Source: Legionella gresilensis (GTDB lineage Bacteria > Pseudomonadota > Gammaproteobacteria > Legionellales > Legionellaceae). From it: a DNA stretch of 64,000 bases. Below are positions 1 to 8,680 of the stretch, in pieces. The notes below the pieces were generated by a model. It did no database searches. It saw nothing but the letters and a program-made list of their open reading frames with translations, and was not told where the DNA came from. The DNA lies in assembly GCF_900639865.1 (NCBI RefSeq), contig NZ_CAAAHX010000004.1, forward strand, positions 309,563 through 373,562, in the 5' to 3' direction. Within the stretch, counting starts at the first letter, position 1. Every line of letters starts with the position of its first letter. Made by a program: the position numbers and the translations under genes.

Positions 1-1
1 C

Positions 2-220
2 CAGTTATGGGAAGTGATGAAGCGTCTCTTTAATAAAGGAATATTGGTTGATGGCTTATTAAAGCCTATAAAACAACCGGTGGCAGTTAATTGCAATGGA
101 GAGCCAATTTCTCTGACTCAGTTTGAAATTATATTTAGAAAACCTGTTCAGCTTGTAGTAGTCAATAAATCAGAGAAGCCCAAAGAAACTGAGTGTGAGG
201 GAATAGATTTTAAGATGTAA
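2..220 (+). CDS. C-terminal fragment of an unidentified protein (cut by window start)
   Basis: The frame is open from the first bases of the window, through a possible GTG at 14, to a TAA at 218-220. The visible 70 or so residues are probably the end of a longer protein that begins upstream. The tail is Lys/Glu-rich and ends in Asp-Phe-Lys-Met. No domain is recognisable. The GTG at 14 has no clear Shine-Dalgarno sequence, which favours a truncated gene over a small complete one. Function unknown. Confidence 0.45.
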   Translation, partial: QLWEVMKRLFNKGILVDGLLKPIKQPVAVNCNGEPISLTQFEIIFRKPVQLVVVNKSEKPKETECEGIDFKM

Positions 221-679
221 TAATAATAAACAGGGATTTGGAGCGAACTTAATAAATTTGTAAAAATAAAAAGAATAAAGTTTAGTAAAATCCAAAAGGA
301 AATCGTTAATAAAAATAAAACAATAAAAATAAGTAATAAAAATAAACTAACTAATAAGAAAAAAAGATAGGGATGTGTTTTACTAAAGTAGAATTTTAGA
401 GCTTCAAGTGTGCTTATTTAACTAATAACAATAATTAATGGTTAAATAAAAATTGCAACAAAAATAAAGCAAGGATGTGTTTAATAGGTTAAATTTATAT
501 GCCTATTTATAGACTCTTTAAACGAAAAAAGAAGAAAAACTAATAAAAACAATAAAGTCTAAACTGTCAAAGATAAGAATAAAACAAGGAAGTTATCTCT
601 TTTTTTTAATTCAAAGCGATTATTTAGCTAAAATATTACAGCTTGAATACATAATTTAAGCTTGTTAACATTCACTTAA
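221..679. other. A-rich intergenic region with degenerate direct repeats
   Basis: About 460 bases without a credible gene. The plus strand is made largely of A and T, with many short A-runs broken by single T. The decamer GGATGTGTTT occurs at 371-380 and again at 473-482, each time after an A-rich stretch. A looser relative (AAGGAAGTTATC) lies near 587. I see no ORF, tRNA or clear promoter here. It may hold the control region of the LuxR-type gene that follows. Confidence 0.4.
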
Positions 680-1474
680 GTGGTAATAAAATCTTTATCA
701 ATGTCTTTAAAAATCGATTTAAACCATCCAATTTTTTTACTAAAAAATAAAGTCTACGAAATTAGTAAAAATTTTTTAAATATATTTGGTTTTAATTATT
801 TTCAATACTTACGTTGCTTTGCTGATGGCTCTATAAATTGCCTAGTGACAGATACAAACTTATTTGAATATTTTCAGAAAATTGACAACGAGCCTGTTGT
901 TTTTTCATCTTTTGGTGATGAACATACGAAATCCCATTCCTATTGGTTTTTTTGGGATGAAGAGTTACCTAGCATGCCGGTGCAAATTGCTCGAGAAAAA
1001 TATAATTTCCATAATGGTATTACCTTAGTGAAGCGTAATAAAAATTATTACGATATGATTGCTGTTGCGCTTCCCTACGAGCACCCAAATCCTGGCTCAT
1101 TTTATCTCAATAAATTTAAAGCGATAGAACAATTTATTTTTGACTTTGAATTACAAAATAAAGAATTAATAACGTTACTAAATAAAAATCCTTTAAAACT
1201 TCCTAGTGCCTATCGCGATGTAAATTATAAAGATATCTGCTTGCATCAAGATAGAATCATAGTAGAAGGAAAAACTAAATCGACTTACATCACTACCCAA
1301 GAATTAACCTGTTTAAGGTTATGGTTGCAAGGGGCAACACATAAACAGATTGCCAGGTGTCTCGATCTTTCGCATCGAACCGTTGAGACTTATTTGGTGA
1401 GAATTAAACAAAGGACAGAATTTTCTTCCTGGTCTGAAATAGAACGTATGTTGTATTCTTGTTCTGCTGTTTAG
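680..1474 (+). CDS. LuxR-family transcriptional regulator
   Basis: A 264-residue protein with a LuxR/GerE helix-turn-helix near the C-terminus (about residues 205-255): 'TTQELTCLRLWLQGATHKQ' followed by 'LSHRTVETYLVRIKQR', the usual spacing of the family's four-helix DNA-binding domain. Residues 1-190 form a sensing region with no recognised motif; it does not look like a response-regulator receiver. A GTG at 680 opens the frame, but ATG at 701 gives a protein starting MSLKIDL and is equally plausible; neither has a good ribosome-binding site. It is a single gene downstream of an A-rich spacer. Target genes and ligand are unknown. Confidence 0.8.
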   Translation: MVIKSLSMSLKIDLNHPIFLLKNKVYEISKNFLNIFGFNYFQYLRCFADGSINCLVTDTNLFEYFQKIDNEPVVFSSFGDEHTKSHSYWFFWDEELPSMPVQIAREKYNFHNGITLVKRNKNYYDMIAVALPYEHPNPGSFYLNKFKAIEQFIFDFELQNKELITLLNKNPLKLPSAYRDVNYKDICLHQDRIIVEGKTKSTYITTQELTCLRLWLQGATHKQIARCLDLSHRTVETYLVRIKQRTEFSSWSEIERMLYSCSAV

Positions 1475-1567
1475 AATATTTGCTAGGTGTAGGTATTTAT
1501 AACGGACAGACAAAATAATTTTACCTATTAAACTCTACGAGAAATAAAATTAATTTTGGAGAGTTTG

Positions 1568-1984
1568 ATGAAATTAGCTAAACCTGCACAACATTTATTT
1601 GAACAATTTTGTGATGGTTATGAAAAGCGTGATCTATCTTTTACACTAAGCCTTTTTACGAAAGAAGCTAATGTTTGGGGATCAGGACTTGATGAGTATC
1701 GAGTAGGATTAAAGGAAATTGAAGAACAATTAAGGAGAGATTGGAGCCAGTCAGAAAGTTCTAAAATAGAAGTTGTACGCTTTATACCCACACCTGATAA
1801 TGCCTTGTGGACTGCGGCAGTTTGTAATGCCCGAATTAAAGTTGCTAATGAGAATTATTTATTTGAGCATTTACGAGGTACTTTAATCATTGAACTAGAG
1901 GATGGTGCTTGGAAAATAGCGCATATGCATGCTTCTTTTCCTGACTATAGAAATGCAGAGAATAATTCTTTCCCAATTAGTTAA
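1568..1984 (+). CDS. SnoaL/DUF4440-like (NTF2-fold) protein
   Basis: About 138 residues. I start it at the ATG at 1568 because GGAG at 1558-1561 is placed correctly upstream; an in-frame TTG at 1556 lies on top of that site. The helix at the start ('FEQFCDGYEKRDLSFTLSLF'), the 'WGSG' turn and the C-terminal strands ending 'GAWKIAHMHASF' match the NTF2-like cone fold of SnoaL/DUF4440 proteins. The family includes ketosteroid-isomerase-like enzymes and ligand-binding proteins, so the substrate cannot be given. It probably has its own promoter, as 80 bases separate it from the regulator upstream. Confidence 0.7.
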   Translation: MKLAKPAQHLFEQFCDGYEKRDLSFTLSLFTKEANVWGSGLDEYRVGLKEIEEQLRRDWSQSESSKIEVVRFIPTPDNALWTAAVCNARIKVANENYLFEHLRGTLIIELEDGAWKIAHMHASFPDYRNAENNSFPIS

Positions 1985-2075
1985 CTCTAATGCCTATAAT
2001 GACAAAAAAGAAATAGACTATTTTGCAAAACAATATCATTCCCACGAAAGTATTTTATTTCCGCAAAACTATGCC

Positions 2076-2095
2076 ATTCCCGCGCAGGCGGGAAT
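2076..2095. repeat. 20-bp palindrome of dRS3 type
   Basis: The sequence is ATTCCC, eight bases (GCGCAGGC), then GGGAAT. It forms a perfect 8-bp stem (ATTCCCGC/GCGGGAAT) with a GCAG loop. This fits the published dRS3 repeat pattern of Neisseria (ATTCCC-N8-GGGAAT), and closely similar GC-rich palindromes are scattered in other proteobacteria. It is markedly more GC-rich than its surroundings. I found no second copy in the window. Confidence 0.6.
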
Positions 2096-2251
2096 CTATT
2101 TTAAAATTAACTCTAATAAACTAGATGCCGAGCTTCAGCCCGTTACCAAACTTAAATCTAATTGAGAATTTCCATTAAAATGAAGTATCCTTGAGTTTAT
2201 TATTATGTCTAAACCAATAGACAACGTTAAAATTATATAGTAGTTATTTTT

Positions 2252-3136
2252 ATGAAAAATTCAGCATCTGGTGATTGCTACTTTATTTTTGGTTTCGGTT
2301 ATACCGCCAAGTTTTTAGCAAAGGATTTAATGAATCGCGGTTGTAAAGTCATTGGAACTACTCGTGATAAACAAAAACTTTTAACCCTACCTAAACAGCC
2401 AAATTATTTTCTTATTAATTATCAATTTGATGAAGTCTCAGCTTATTTAAAAGAAGCAACACATCTTCTTATAAGCATTCCTCCAGTGCCTGCAGTAGGT
2501 GATCCTGTCTTGTCTGATTTTAGTAATTTAATTAAAGATAATAGACATCATTTAAAATGGTTAGGTTATTTATCCTCTACTAGTGTTTACGGTGATCATA
2601 AAGGTGATTGGATAGATGAAGAGTCAGTCTGCTTAGCAAAAGATGCTCAAAGTACTTTAAGATTAAATGCCGAAAAAGCGTGGATGTCTTTTGCAAAGCA
2701 ATATCAACTACCCCTACATATCTTTAGATTAGCGGGTATTTATGGACCAGGAAGAAATGCTATAGCTCGTATTAAAGCAGGAAAAAAATTAAGTATTTAT
2801 AAAAGTGGGCAATTTTTTTCTAGAATCCATGTTTCTGATATTGTATCAGTTTTACTTGCTTCGCTAGACCATCCTAACCCTTATTCAATTTATAATGTTG
2901 CTGATGATAAGCCAATTGGCTCTCATATTGTTGATGCGTATGTTTGTAAATTATTGAAACAATCTCCTTTGCCGCTTATTAGTTATGAAGAGGCGAACCT
3001 CTCACCTTTTGAGAGGCATTTTTATGCCAATAATCGTCAAGTATCTAATAATAAAATTAAGAGCGAATTAAAAGTTAAACTTAAGTATCCAACCTATCAA
3101 GAAGGGTTAAATCAATTATTTAAAGAAGAGCGCTAA
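2252..3136 (+). CDS. YeeZ-like NAD(P)-dependent sugar epimerase/dehydratase-family protein
   Basis: A 294-residue extended short-chain dehydrogenase. The N-terminal Rossmann motif is 'FGFGYTAKFLA' (about residues 13-23), followed by 'GTTRDKQK' where the cofactor ribose is bound. 'YLSSTSVYGDHKGDWIDEES' (about 112-130) and 'FRLAGIYGPGRNA' (about 164-176) are typical of the YeeZ-like group of NAD-dependent epimerases. The usual YxxxK is not clear: the expected Tyr region reads 'LRLNAEKAW', so classical epimerase chemistry is uncertain. A single gene followed by a hairpin. The substrate is not known for this group. Confidence 0.8.
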   Translation: MKNSASGDCYFIFGFGYTAKFLAKDLMNRGCKVIGTTRDKQKLLTLPKQPNYFLINYQFDEVSAYLKEATHLLISIPPVPAVGDPVLSDFSNLIKDNRHHLKWLGYLSSTSVYGDHKGDWIDEESVCLAKDAQSTLRLNAEKAWMSFAKQYQLPLHIFRLAGIYGPGRNAIARIKAGKKLSIYKSGQFFSRIHVSDIVSVLLASLDHPNPYSIYNVADDKPIGSHIVDAYVCKLLKQSPLPLISYEEANLSPFERHFYANNRQVSNNKIKSELKVKLKYPTYQEGLNQLFKEER

Positions 3137-3161
3137 GAAGTAGATAGTTTTTGCTTTTATT

Positions 3162-3195
3162 TTATAGCTCGGATTCATGCCAAATCCGGCTATAA
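3162..3195. terminator. Hairpin downstream of the YeeZ-like gene
   Basis: TTATAGC and CGGATT pair with AATCCG and GCTATAA around a seven-base loop, with one bulged T at 3169. There is no T-run on the 3' side, so it may be a weak terminator, an mRNA-stabilising stem or a copy of a dispersed repeat rather than a textbook intrinsic terminator. Confidence 0.45.
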
Positions 3196-3266
3196 TTAAT
3201 ATAAACTAACTATAAAAATAAAAGGATTTCTAGAAGTATTTTTAAATCTTTATTAAGGCAAAAATT

Positions 3267-3587
3267 ATGGCAAGTCAAACACATGAAGATTTATTAAATT
3301 ACGTCAAATCTAAATCTAAACGTATTGCGCTAATTTACTCACCCATTGAGCTACATGAATACATTGTTGAAATAATTGCTAAAGATACTGTTTTATTTAT
3401 TCATAAAGGCAAAAAAAATCGTCATTTTCACACACTTAAAGATGCAGTTGATTGCGCTTCAGCTTATGGTGCAAAAGAATTTTATCTATGTGTAGACAAT
3501 ACCCATGATGAATGCGGCTCTTTGACATCAGAACAGCCCTTTGATTATATTCCACTTCATGCAGGTTATAAGCCTACTAACAATTAA
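3267..3587 (+). CDS. Small conserved-type hypothetical protein (possibly DUF6482-like)
   Basis: A soluble 106-residue protein. It alternates predicted strands and helices ('RIALIYSPIELHEYIVEI', 'TVLFIHKGKKNRHF', 'DAVDCASAYGAKEFYLCVDN'). The 'D-A-x-x-x-A-x-x-x-G-A-K-E-F-Y-L' pattern recalls small proteobacterial proteins grouped as DUF6482, but I cannot confirm this by eye. Its own ATG follows 'AAGGCAAAAATT', a passable ribosome-binding site. No signal peptide or membrane segment. Function unknown. Confidence 0.6.
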   Translation: MASQTHEDLLNYVKSKSKRIALIYSPIELHEYIVEIIAKDTVLFIHKGKKNRHFHTLKDAVDCASAYGAKEFYLCVDNTHDECGSLTSEQPFDYIPLHAGYKPTNN

Positions 3588-3824
3588 ATTTAAATATTAA
3601 ACAAAGAGGTGGGGCGGTTGGTGAAAAATTTAAGTACGAATAAAATGTCGCAATAATTATGCTAAATCTAACTCGTTATAGAAAGTTTATAATTAGTTTA
3701 TATTGATAGTTTTACATCAGCTAAGTTAAGTAGCCAATTATCTTAATTACATCGAAGTATAGTAGCCCATAGCTTAATGTAAATAATTAAGTGTGCATAA
3801 GAGACGATATTATTGTTTTACTTA

Positions 3825-5456
3825 TTAAGGTGCACTTATAAATTTCTGATCTAATGGAGTGCTTCTCGCTTCTTGTTCAGGCCAAACACGCTTAAAGAAA
3901 TTAAATGAATACTGCCGACTATCAGGCTGAACAGACTCACATGCATTAGGGCATGTGGGTACTAATAAATGCGAAAGAACAATATGACCATTCGCTGTAC
4001 GCGCGTTTTTATATTTCTCTTCAGAGACATAAAATTTATGAGATTTAGGATTATCCTGCAGCCATTCCTCTTCGGTAGCAGAAAGTGTCTGGCCTTGTTG
4101 CTTTTTGGCCGTTAACGCTTTCGTTTTTTCTTTTACGAAGGCATAAATTGATGCTTTGTTATAGGGAACTAATTTATCATCTGCAAAACGTTTTCCCTGT
4201 TTATCTTTTTTAGAGCGAACGACAACAAAGTCCCGATCATGGGGAGGAATCGCTGAAAATTGTTTTTCTACATTTAGAGACCAGCCACTTAAAACGATAA
4301 GAGGATTTAAAATCAATTTTACAGAACCATGAATAAACCAATTTAACCAAGTCTTAGGATGAAGAGGATTTGCTCCTTTAGGGGGGCGGCTACGCTGTTC
4401 AATAATGGCAGTTATAGAGCGAAATGAGCGAGCATCATATAATTTAACAGGTAAATTATCTTCTGCATGTAATGTACCAGCCGTATGTGCAGCGACATTT
4501 CCGCCTAAGCACTCGCCCATAAAACCGATATTCTGTGGATCTGCGCCTAATTTAATTAAACGTTGAGCTTGGGCAAGCGCATCATCATAAAGATCCTGTT
4601 CACTTTTTATAATTCCTTTACTTAAACCTATACCGCGATAATTAAAAGCGATAACGGTGACATTTAATTCTCTAGCATATATTTGATAAAGTTTAAGCCA
4701 ATCTACAAAATTATTACTTCTAGGCATCGCCGTTATAATAAATCGACGTTTAGCTATGTCATGATTCGCTGATTTTGGATTACGAACCTCTACTGAATCA
4801 AGAATAGCATTATCTGGCGTTTGTAATTTATAGAAATAAAGGTGGCTTCTATTTTGGCGAAAATCATACCCTAAACGTTGCTGTAATTTTTGATAAAATC
4901 GCTCTTGTTGTACTTCATTGAGTTGTTCGAGGCCACGAAAATGAATCTGATCAGGTTTGAACTTCGGATTATCGCCTTTAATCTTAGCTTCGACCTTGCT
5001 AACTACTTTATCTAAATAACTATCAATATACTTTTCAGCACGTGGTTTAGGAAATAGGTGAGTTACCCAACTTAATAAAACATCTAGAACTTTTACTGTA
5101 ATCGTATGATTAACCAAAAAATTTCGCCAGTTTAATAACTCTCTAACTAAAATATGTTTCTTCGGTAAAATATTAATAACATCCATTTCTTCCGACGACA
5201 TAAATAAGGGATCAGGGTACTTAGGATTCTGGACGATAAGTGCGTCATCTTTTTCTTCCTTCCGAAAAAGTGGATTGATGACTAGATAACTAAGTAGGCG
5301 ACCCACAAGTATTTGGAAAAGGGTATAAGGGAGTTTAATTAAATGTATTAAAAATTGACCAACTTTCTCTAAAGGTTTTTTCTTCGGATTCTCTAAACGG
5401 TAAAAGCCACCGTATTTACTTTCAGATTTTTTAAGATTTACATTTAAATTTGCCAT
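3825..5456 (-). CDS. Alpha/beta-hydrolase, SidB/SdbC-like candidate effector
   Basis: A 543-residue protein with an alpha/beta-hydrolase core at about 200-500. 'FNYRGIGLSKG' (271-281) is the strand-turn before the oxyanion region. The nucleophile elbow is 'GECLGG' (314-319), where Cys316 replaces the usual Ser. An acid candidate is Asp426/427 ('FADDKLVP') and the catalytic His candidate is His491 ('NGHIVLS'). The 'DLYDDALAQAQRLIKLGADPQNIGFMG' helix is typical of the DUF818/SidB-SdbC group of Legionella and Chlamydia. The N-terminal 60 residues are basic, with a hydrophobic patch (about 33-60) but no clear signal peptide. It is a monocistronic gene, and Dot/Icm export is inferred from the family only. 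Confidence 0.7.
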   Translation of the reverse strand: MANLNVNLKKSESKYGGFYRLENPKKKPLEKVGQFLIHLIKLPYTLFQILVGRLLSYLVINPLFRKEEKDDALIVQNPKYPDPLFMSSEEMDVINILPKKHILVRELLNWRNFLVNHTITVKVLDVLLSWVTHLFPKPRAEKYIDSYLDKVVSKVEAKIKGDNPKFKPDQIHFRGLEQLNEVQQERFYQKLQQRLGYDFRQNRSHLYFYKLQTPDNAILDSVEVRNPKSANHDIAKRRFIITAMPRSNNFVDWLKLYQIYARELNVTVIAFNYRGIGLSKGIIKSEQDLYDDALAQAQRLIKLGADPQNIGFMGECLGGNVAAHTAGTLHAEDNLPVKLYDARSFRSITAIIEQRSRPPKGANPLHPKTWLNWFIHGSVKLILNPLIVLSGWSLNVEKQFSAIPPHDRDFVVVRSKKDKQGKRFADDKLVPYNKASIYAFVKEKTKALTAKKQQGQTLSATEEEWLQDNPKSHKFYVSEEKYKNARTANGHIVLSHLLVPTCPNACESVQPDSRQYSFNFFKRVWPEQEARSTPLDQKFISAP

Positions 5457-5650
5457 AAATAATACATTTGCATATAAAAATGCGCAGTCTATACCATTTT
5501 GTGTCTTTTGTACAAGAATTATAAAGGGATAAAAATTATGAGAATATAAGACTAATACTTACATAAAATTTTAAAAACAGTTAACTACTATTAATTGTAT
5601 TTTGGCGTAGAGAGATAATTAAAATTATTTAAAAGTAGAAAAATTGATTT

Positions 5651-8449
5651 TTAAGGTAAAGGAATATCTTTCTGTGTGGTATTTAAATTTTCTAGTTTTA
5701 TTAGTTTTAGTGCATGCTCAACTCGCTCTAATGCGTCTTGTAATAGCTTCCCTGTTTTGCCCGCTGAGGCAGGGCCAACTGCTTGTTTAACTAACTTTAA
5801 ATTCTCTGTTGTTGCTTTTTCCAGCACGTCTCTACAATAAGTAAGTGTTTCAAAAATAAAGCTATCTTTTAATTTTTGCTGTAAAATTGCAATTTCACCA
5901 TATTTTAACTTAATTAGTTCGTCAAAGCTTTCACCTTCAGCAGCGGTATTGAACTTAGTGCATATTATATGTTTAAACTCTTTTATTTCTCCTCTTAATC
6001 GATTAATTTTTTCAAAAATTTCGTTAATCTCTTTCATTGACTTTTCAATTTCTACCCTTGCTTCTCTTATACATTCTATTTTTTTACTATTATCTACAGT
6101 ATCAATTAAACGACGAACTGATGAGTGAGCATTTTCTTTTAAATAGATTTGCATTATTTTATCAATAACTTCTATTTCATGCGCTGCAAAGAGATACTTT
6201 AAATAGGTATTATTTTGTATACCGTCAATAGAACGCGTTGGCCTTACCGCAAAGAAATGCTTACCTTCTTCGGCATGATAGTCCGTATATTGCAATTGAG
6301 TTCCAGGCGCATACAATATTTCTAATTCTTCCTTCTTAAGTGATAAAGATGTAACATTTCTACCGATTGTGTTAGATACGCTGTTTTCTCGAAAAACGAC
6401 AAAAATATTAGAATTTGTCTGAAAAAAACTATTATTTTTACTAGTACTTAAGAAGCCTCGTTCGACTAAAGCATGATGTAGTTTGCATGCTTCTAATCTT
6501 TCCTTTAAATAATTTGCATTAACAGGCGAGCGTTCTTTTCTATATGTTTTGCTTACAGAATCATCATGCTCTTCAACAGTCACTGACTTTCTAGAAAGGC
6601 CATGGGCTGCTATAGCTGCGCTTAATAGTATTTTAGGAATAATTTTATTTTGCTGTTTTGCTGGGAGACTTTTTAATAACCCCACTTGACCTTTGTTGCG
6701 TAAAAATTGTTGAATAATATAATGAAATTCAGAGGAATAGGCTGTTATGGCAAGTTTTTCTCCATAGTGTAAGTGTGTCCACTCTCTTTTTGTATCCCAT
6801 TTTTCATAATCTTCACGCCTAGGTACCTTATCTAAATCGTCTAACTCAATCGCAGTCTTATTCCAAGGATGCTTGTGAATATAGCTTTCATAAGCTGTTA
6901 AGTGTTCATCTGAGAATAAGATATGTTCAAAATCAGGTTCATACAGCAAGATTTGCGTAACATTAAACAGCTTACCATCGATAGTAATTTCTAGCTCCTC
7001 TAACGCATTATAAGAGCAGTTCATGGTTTTATAATTACTTAATAAAGCATGTAATAATTCTTCAAGCATTACTGTTGCATAAGTTTTAAATCGTGGTCCT
7101 TGTCTAAGTTTTTGCGTTAATTCAGTGTTTAAGATAGCAAAAATAAAGTCGGCCCCCGTATTACTTCTAAGCAGTTGATAGCCTTCTGGATAATTTTTTT
7201 TAGCGGTTAGAAAACAATCTTTTAAAGATATTTGACCATCTGCTTTTTCATACAAGGTTAATATTTGTCTTAAAAAGTCTCTTTGAGCCTTATCATTTTT
7301 AGGATTTTTACAGGCCCATAATGCTTTATCATTAGTAATATCTTCTTCAATCCGAAAAAGTAATTCCTTGATTTCATAATATTCGGGAGGAAAATTAATG
7401 ATTTGTTGAGTATGGGGTTGAATATTCTCTTTCTTATAATAAAAAGGAAACTCTCTTTTAAGGTGGGTTTCACATGATTTTAATCTTACTTTAAATTGTT
7501 CTCTAGCAGTTTGACTAGCTAAAGGACTTTTTTCGCAAAATACTACCATTTCTTTGAGTATATCTTTTAAAGAATAAGCCTTATCCTTAAAAATAATTTT
7601 TGTATCTTGTTCAATGCAGGCCTCTAAATGAGCTCTATCATAAAAAAGATGAATAACTTCCCCATCAAGTAATGTTTTTTCTGTAGTGAGAAAATTTTTT
7701 ATGAAATCTTCTAAAGTTGTTGTATGAAGAGAAATATTATGCGGTGGCTTAACAGTATAGGGTATATTAAGGCTACTACAAATGGCTTGAAAACCTAAAA
7801 GAGCCTGCTCTCTTATTGCTTGCGGGGTATATTTTGGCACAAAGAGTAATTCTTCACTTTTATATGCTTTTTTGAGACATATTATGGTGTCGGTAATAGA
7901 GTTAAATAATTGTGACAATGAGACTTGCCCTTCTTCCAATAAAGTTTTTTTACTATTAGTTGTAATATTGAGATGGGCTGCAGCTTGTTCAATATTGTTA
8001 ATGATTTTAGTGGTGTTTTCAGTAAATTTTTTCTTTTGTTCTTGGTAAGGATGAATACCATAGTTTGGCTCATTATTGGGCAATAACTTAATAATTTCTA
8101 AGCCCTCGCTGAATCCATAAAATAAAACTGCAGCTAAACTTAAATACCCGGTGGTATTTCTAAATACACCAATAGGGCTATCGTGATCAAGTTTAGTAGT
8201 TTTAGCATGCATCGCCAAAAGAGCTAAAATAGTTTCAGGTGTCAACAACTCAGCAATTTTTTTATCAAGTAAGATCATGCGATTTAAAGCTGCGCTACCA
8301 TAAAAGTGTTGATCAAAATATTTATCATTACAAATCTTCTGAATTTTCTTTATATTTAATTTTGCTTGTGCCGTGATTGTAAAATCATGCTCGCCTGAAG
8401 AAATCTTAATCAGCATTTCCGTTAATAGTGAGGATATGGTACCTGGCAT
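5651..8449 (-). CDS. Large protein with mono-ADP-ribosyltransferase signature; candidate effector
   Basis: A 932-residue protein, mostly helical. Residues about 560-745 show the order of motifs of R-S-E class ADP-ribosyltransferases: the helix 'AYSSEFHYIIQQFLR' (570-584), 'TYRKER' (635-640, possible NAD-binding Arg), 'RGFLSTSKN' with Ser-Thr-Ser at 668-670, and 'EELEILYAPGTQLQY' with Glu-x-Glu at 708-710. The STS-to-ExE distance (about 40 residues) is like that of SidE-family enzymes. Residues 1-550 are not recognisable, and I see no SidE deubiquitinase or phosphodiesterase motifs. Residues 790-870 look like a coiled coil. No signal peptide or membrane segment. The function is inferred from motifs; target unknown. 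Confidence 0.65.
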   Translation of the reverse strand: MPGTISSLLTEMLIKISSGEHDFTITAQAKLNIKKIQKICNDKYFDQHFYGSAALNRMILLDKKIAELLTPETILALLAMHAKTTKLDHDSPIGVFRNTTGYLSLAAVLFYGFSEGLEIIKLLPNNEPNYGIHPYQEQKKKFTENTTKIINNIEQAAAHLNITTNSKKTLLEEGQVSLSQLFNSITDTIICLKKAYKSEELLFVPKYTPQAIREQALLGFQAICSSLNIPYTVKPPHNISLHTTTLEDFIKNFLTTEKTLLDGEVIHLFYDRAHLEACIEQDTKIIFKDKAYSLKDILKEMVVFCEKSPLASQTAREQFKVRLKSCETHLKREFPFYYKKENIQPHTQQIINFPPEYYEIKELLFRIEEDITNDKALWACKNPKNDKAQRDFLRQILTLYEKADGQISLKDCFLTAKKNYPEGYQLLRSNTGADFIFAILNTELTQKLRQGPRFKTYATVMLEELLHALLSNYKTMNCSYNALEELEITIDGKLFNVTQILLYEPDFEHILFSDEHLTAYESYIHKHPWNKTAIELDDLDKVPRREDYEKWDTKREWTHLHYGEKLAITAYSSEFHYIIQQFLRNKGQVGLLKSLPAKQQNKIIPKILLSAAIAAHGLSRKSVTVEEHDDSVSKTYRKERSPVNANYLKERLEACKLHHALVERGFLSTSKNNSFFQTNSNIFVVFRENSVSNTIGRNVTSLSLKKEELEILYAPGTQLQYTDYHAEEGKHFFAVRPTRSIDGIQNNTYLKYLFAAHEIEVIDKIMQIYLKENAHSSVRRLIDTVDNSKKIECIREARVEIEKSMKEINEIFEKINRLRGEIKEFKHIICTKFNTAAEGESFDELIKLKYGEIAILQQKLKDSFIFETLTYCRDVLEKATTENLKLVKQAVGPASAGKTGKLLQDALERVEHALKLIKLENLNTTQKDIPLP

Positions 8450-8680
8450 GCTATTTCCTAAACGGTTAAAGAAGACTATAAAATCCAGATATGTATATTA
8501 ATTATACAATATTGAAATTATCTAAGGCTTAAGGGTACGATCACAGGCTATAAAATTATGAAGCAACGTAAGATTTTAATTTTATTAGTTAGCATAAAAT
8601 AAATACAATTTCATACATTCAAGAAATATTTGCTCTTAAATTCTTCGCTAAACTAAAAATAAATAAATGAGTTTGGGATA

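Noticed and set aside
1929-2165. 78-codon plus-strand frame
   Set aside because: It starts inside the SnoaL-like gene in another phase, has no ribosome-binding site and runs through the palindrome at 2076-2095; chance frame.
5651-8449. Full SidE-type ubiquitin ligase
   Set aside because: Only the ADP-ribosyltransferase-like motif set is visible; no deubiquitinase Cys-His-Asp or phosphodiesterase His motifs can be pointed to in the N-terminal part.
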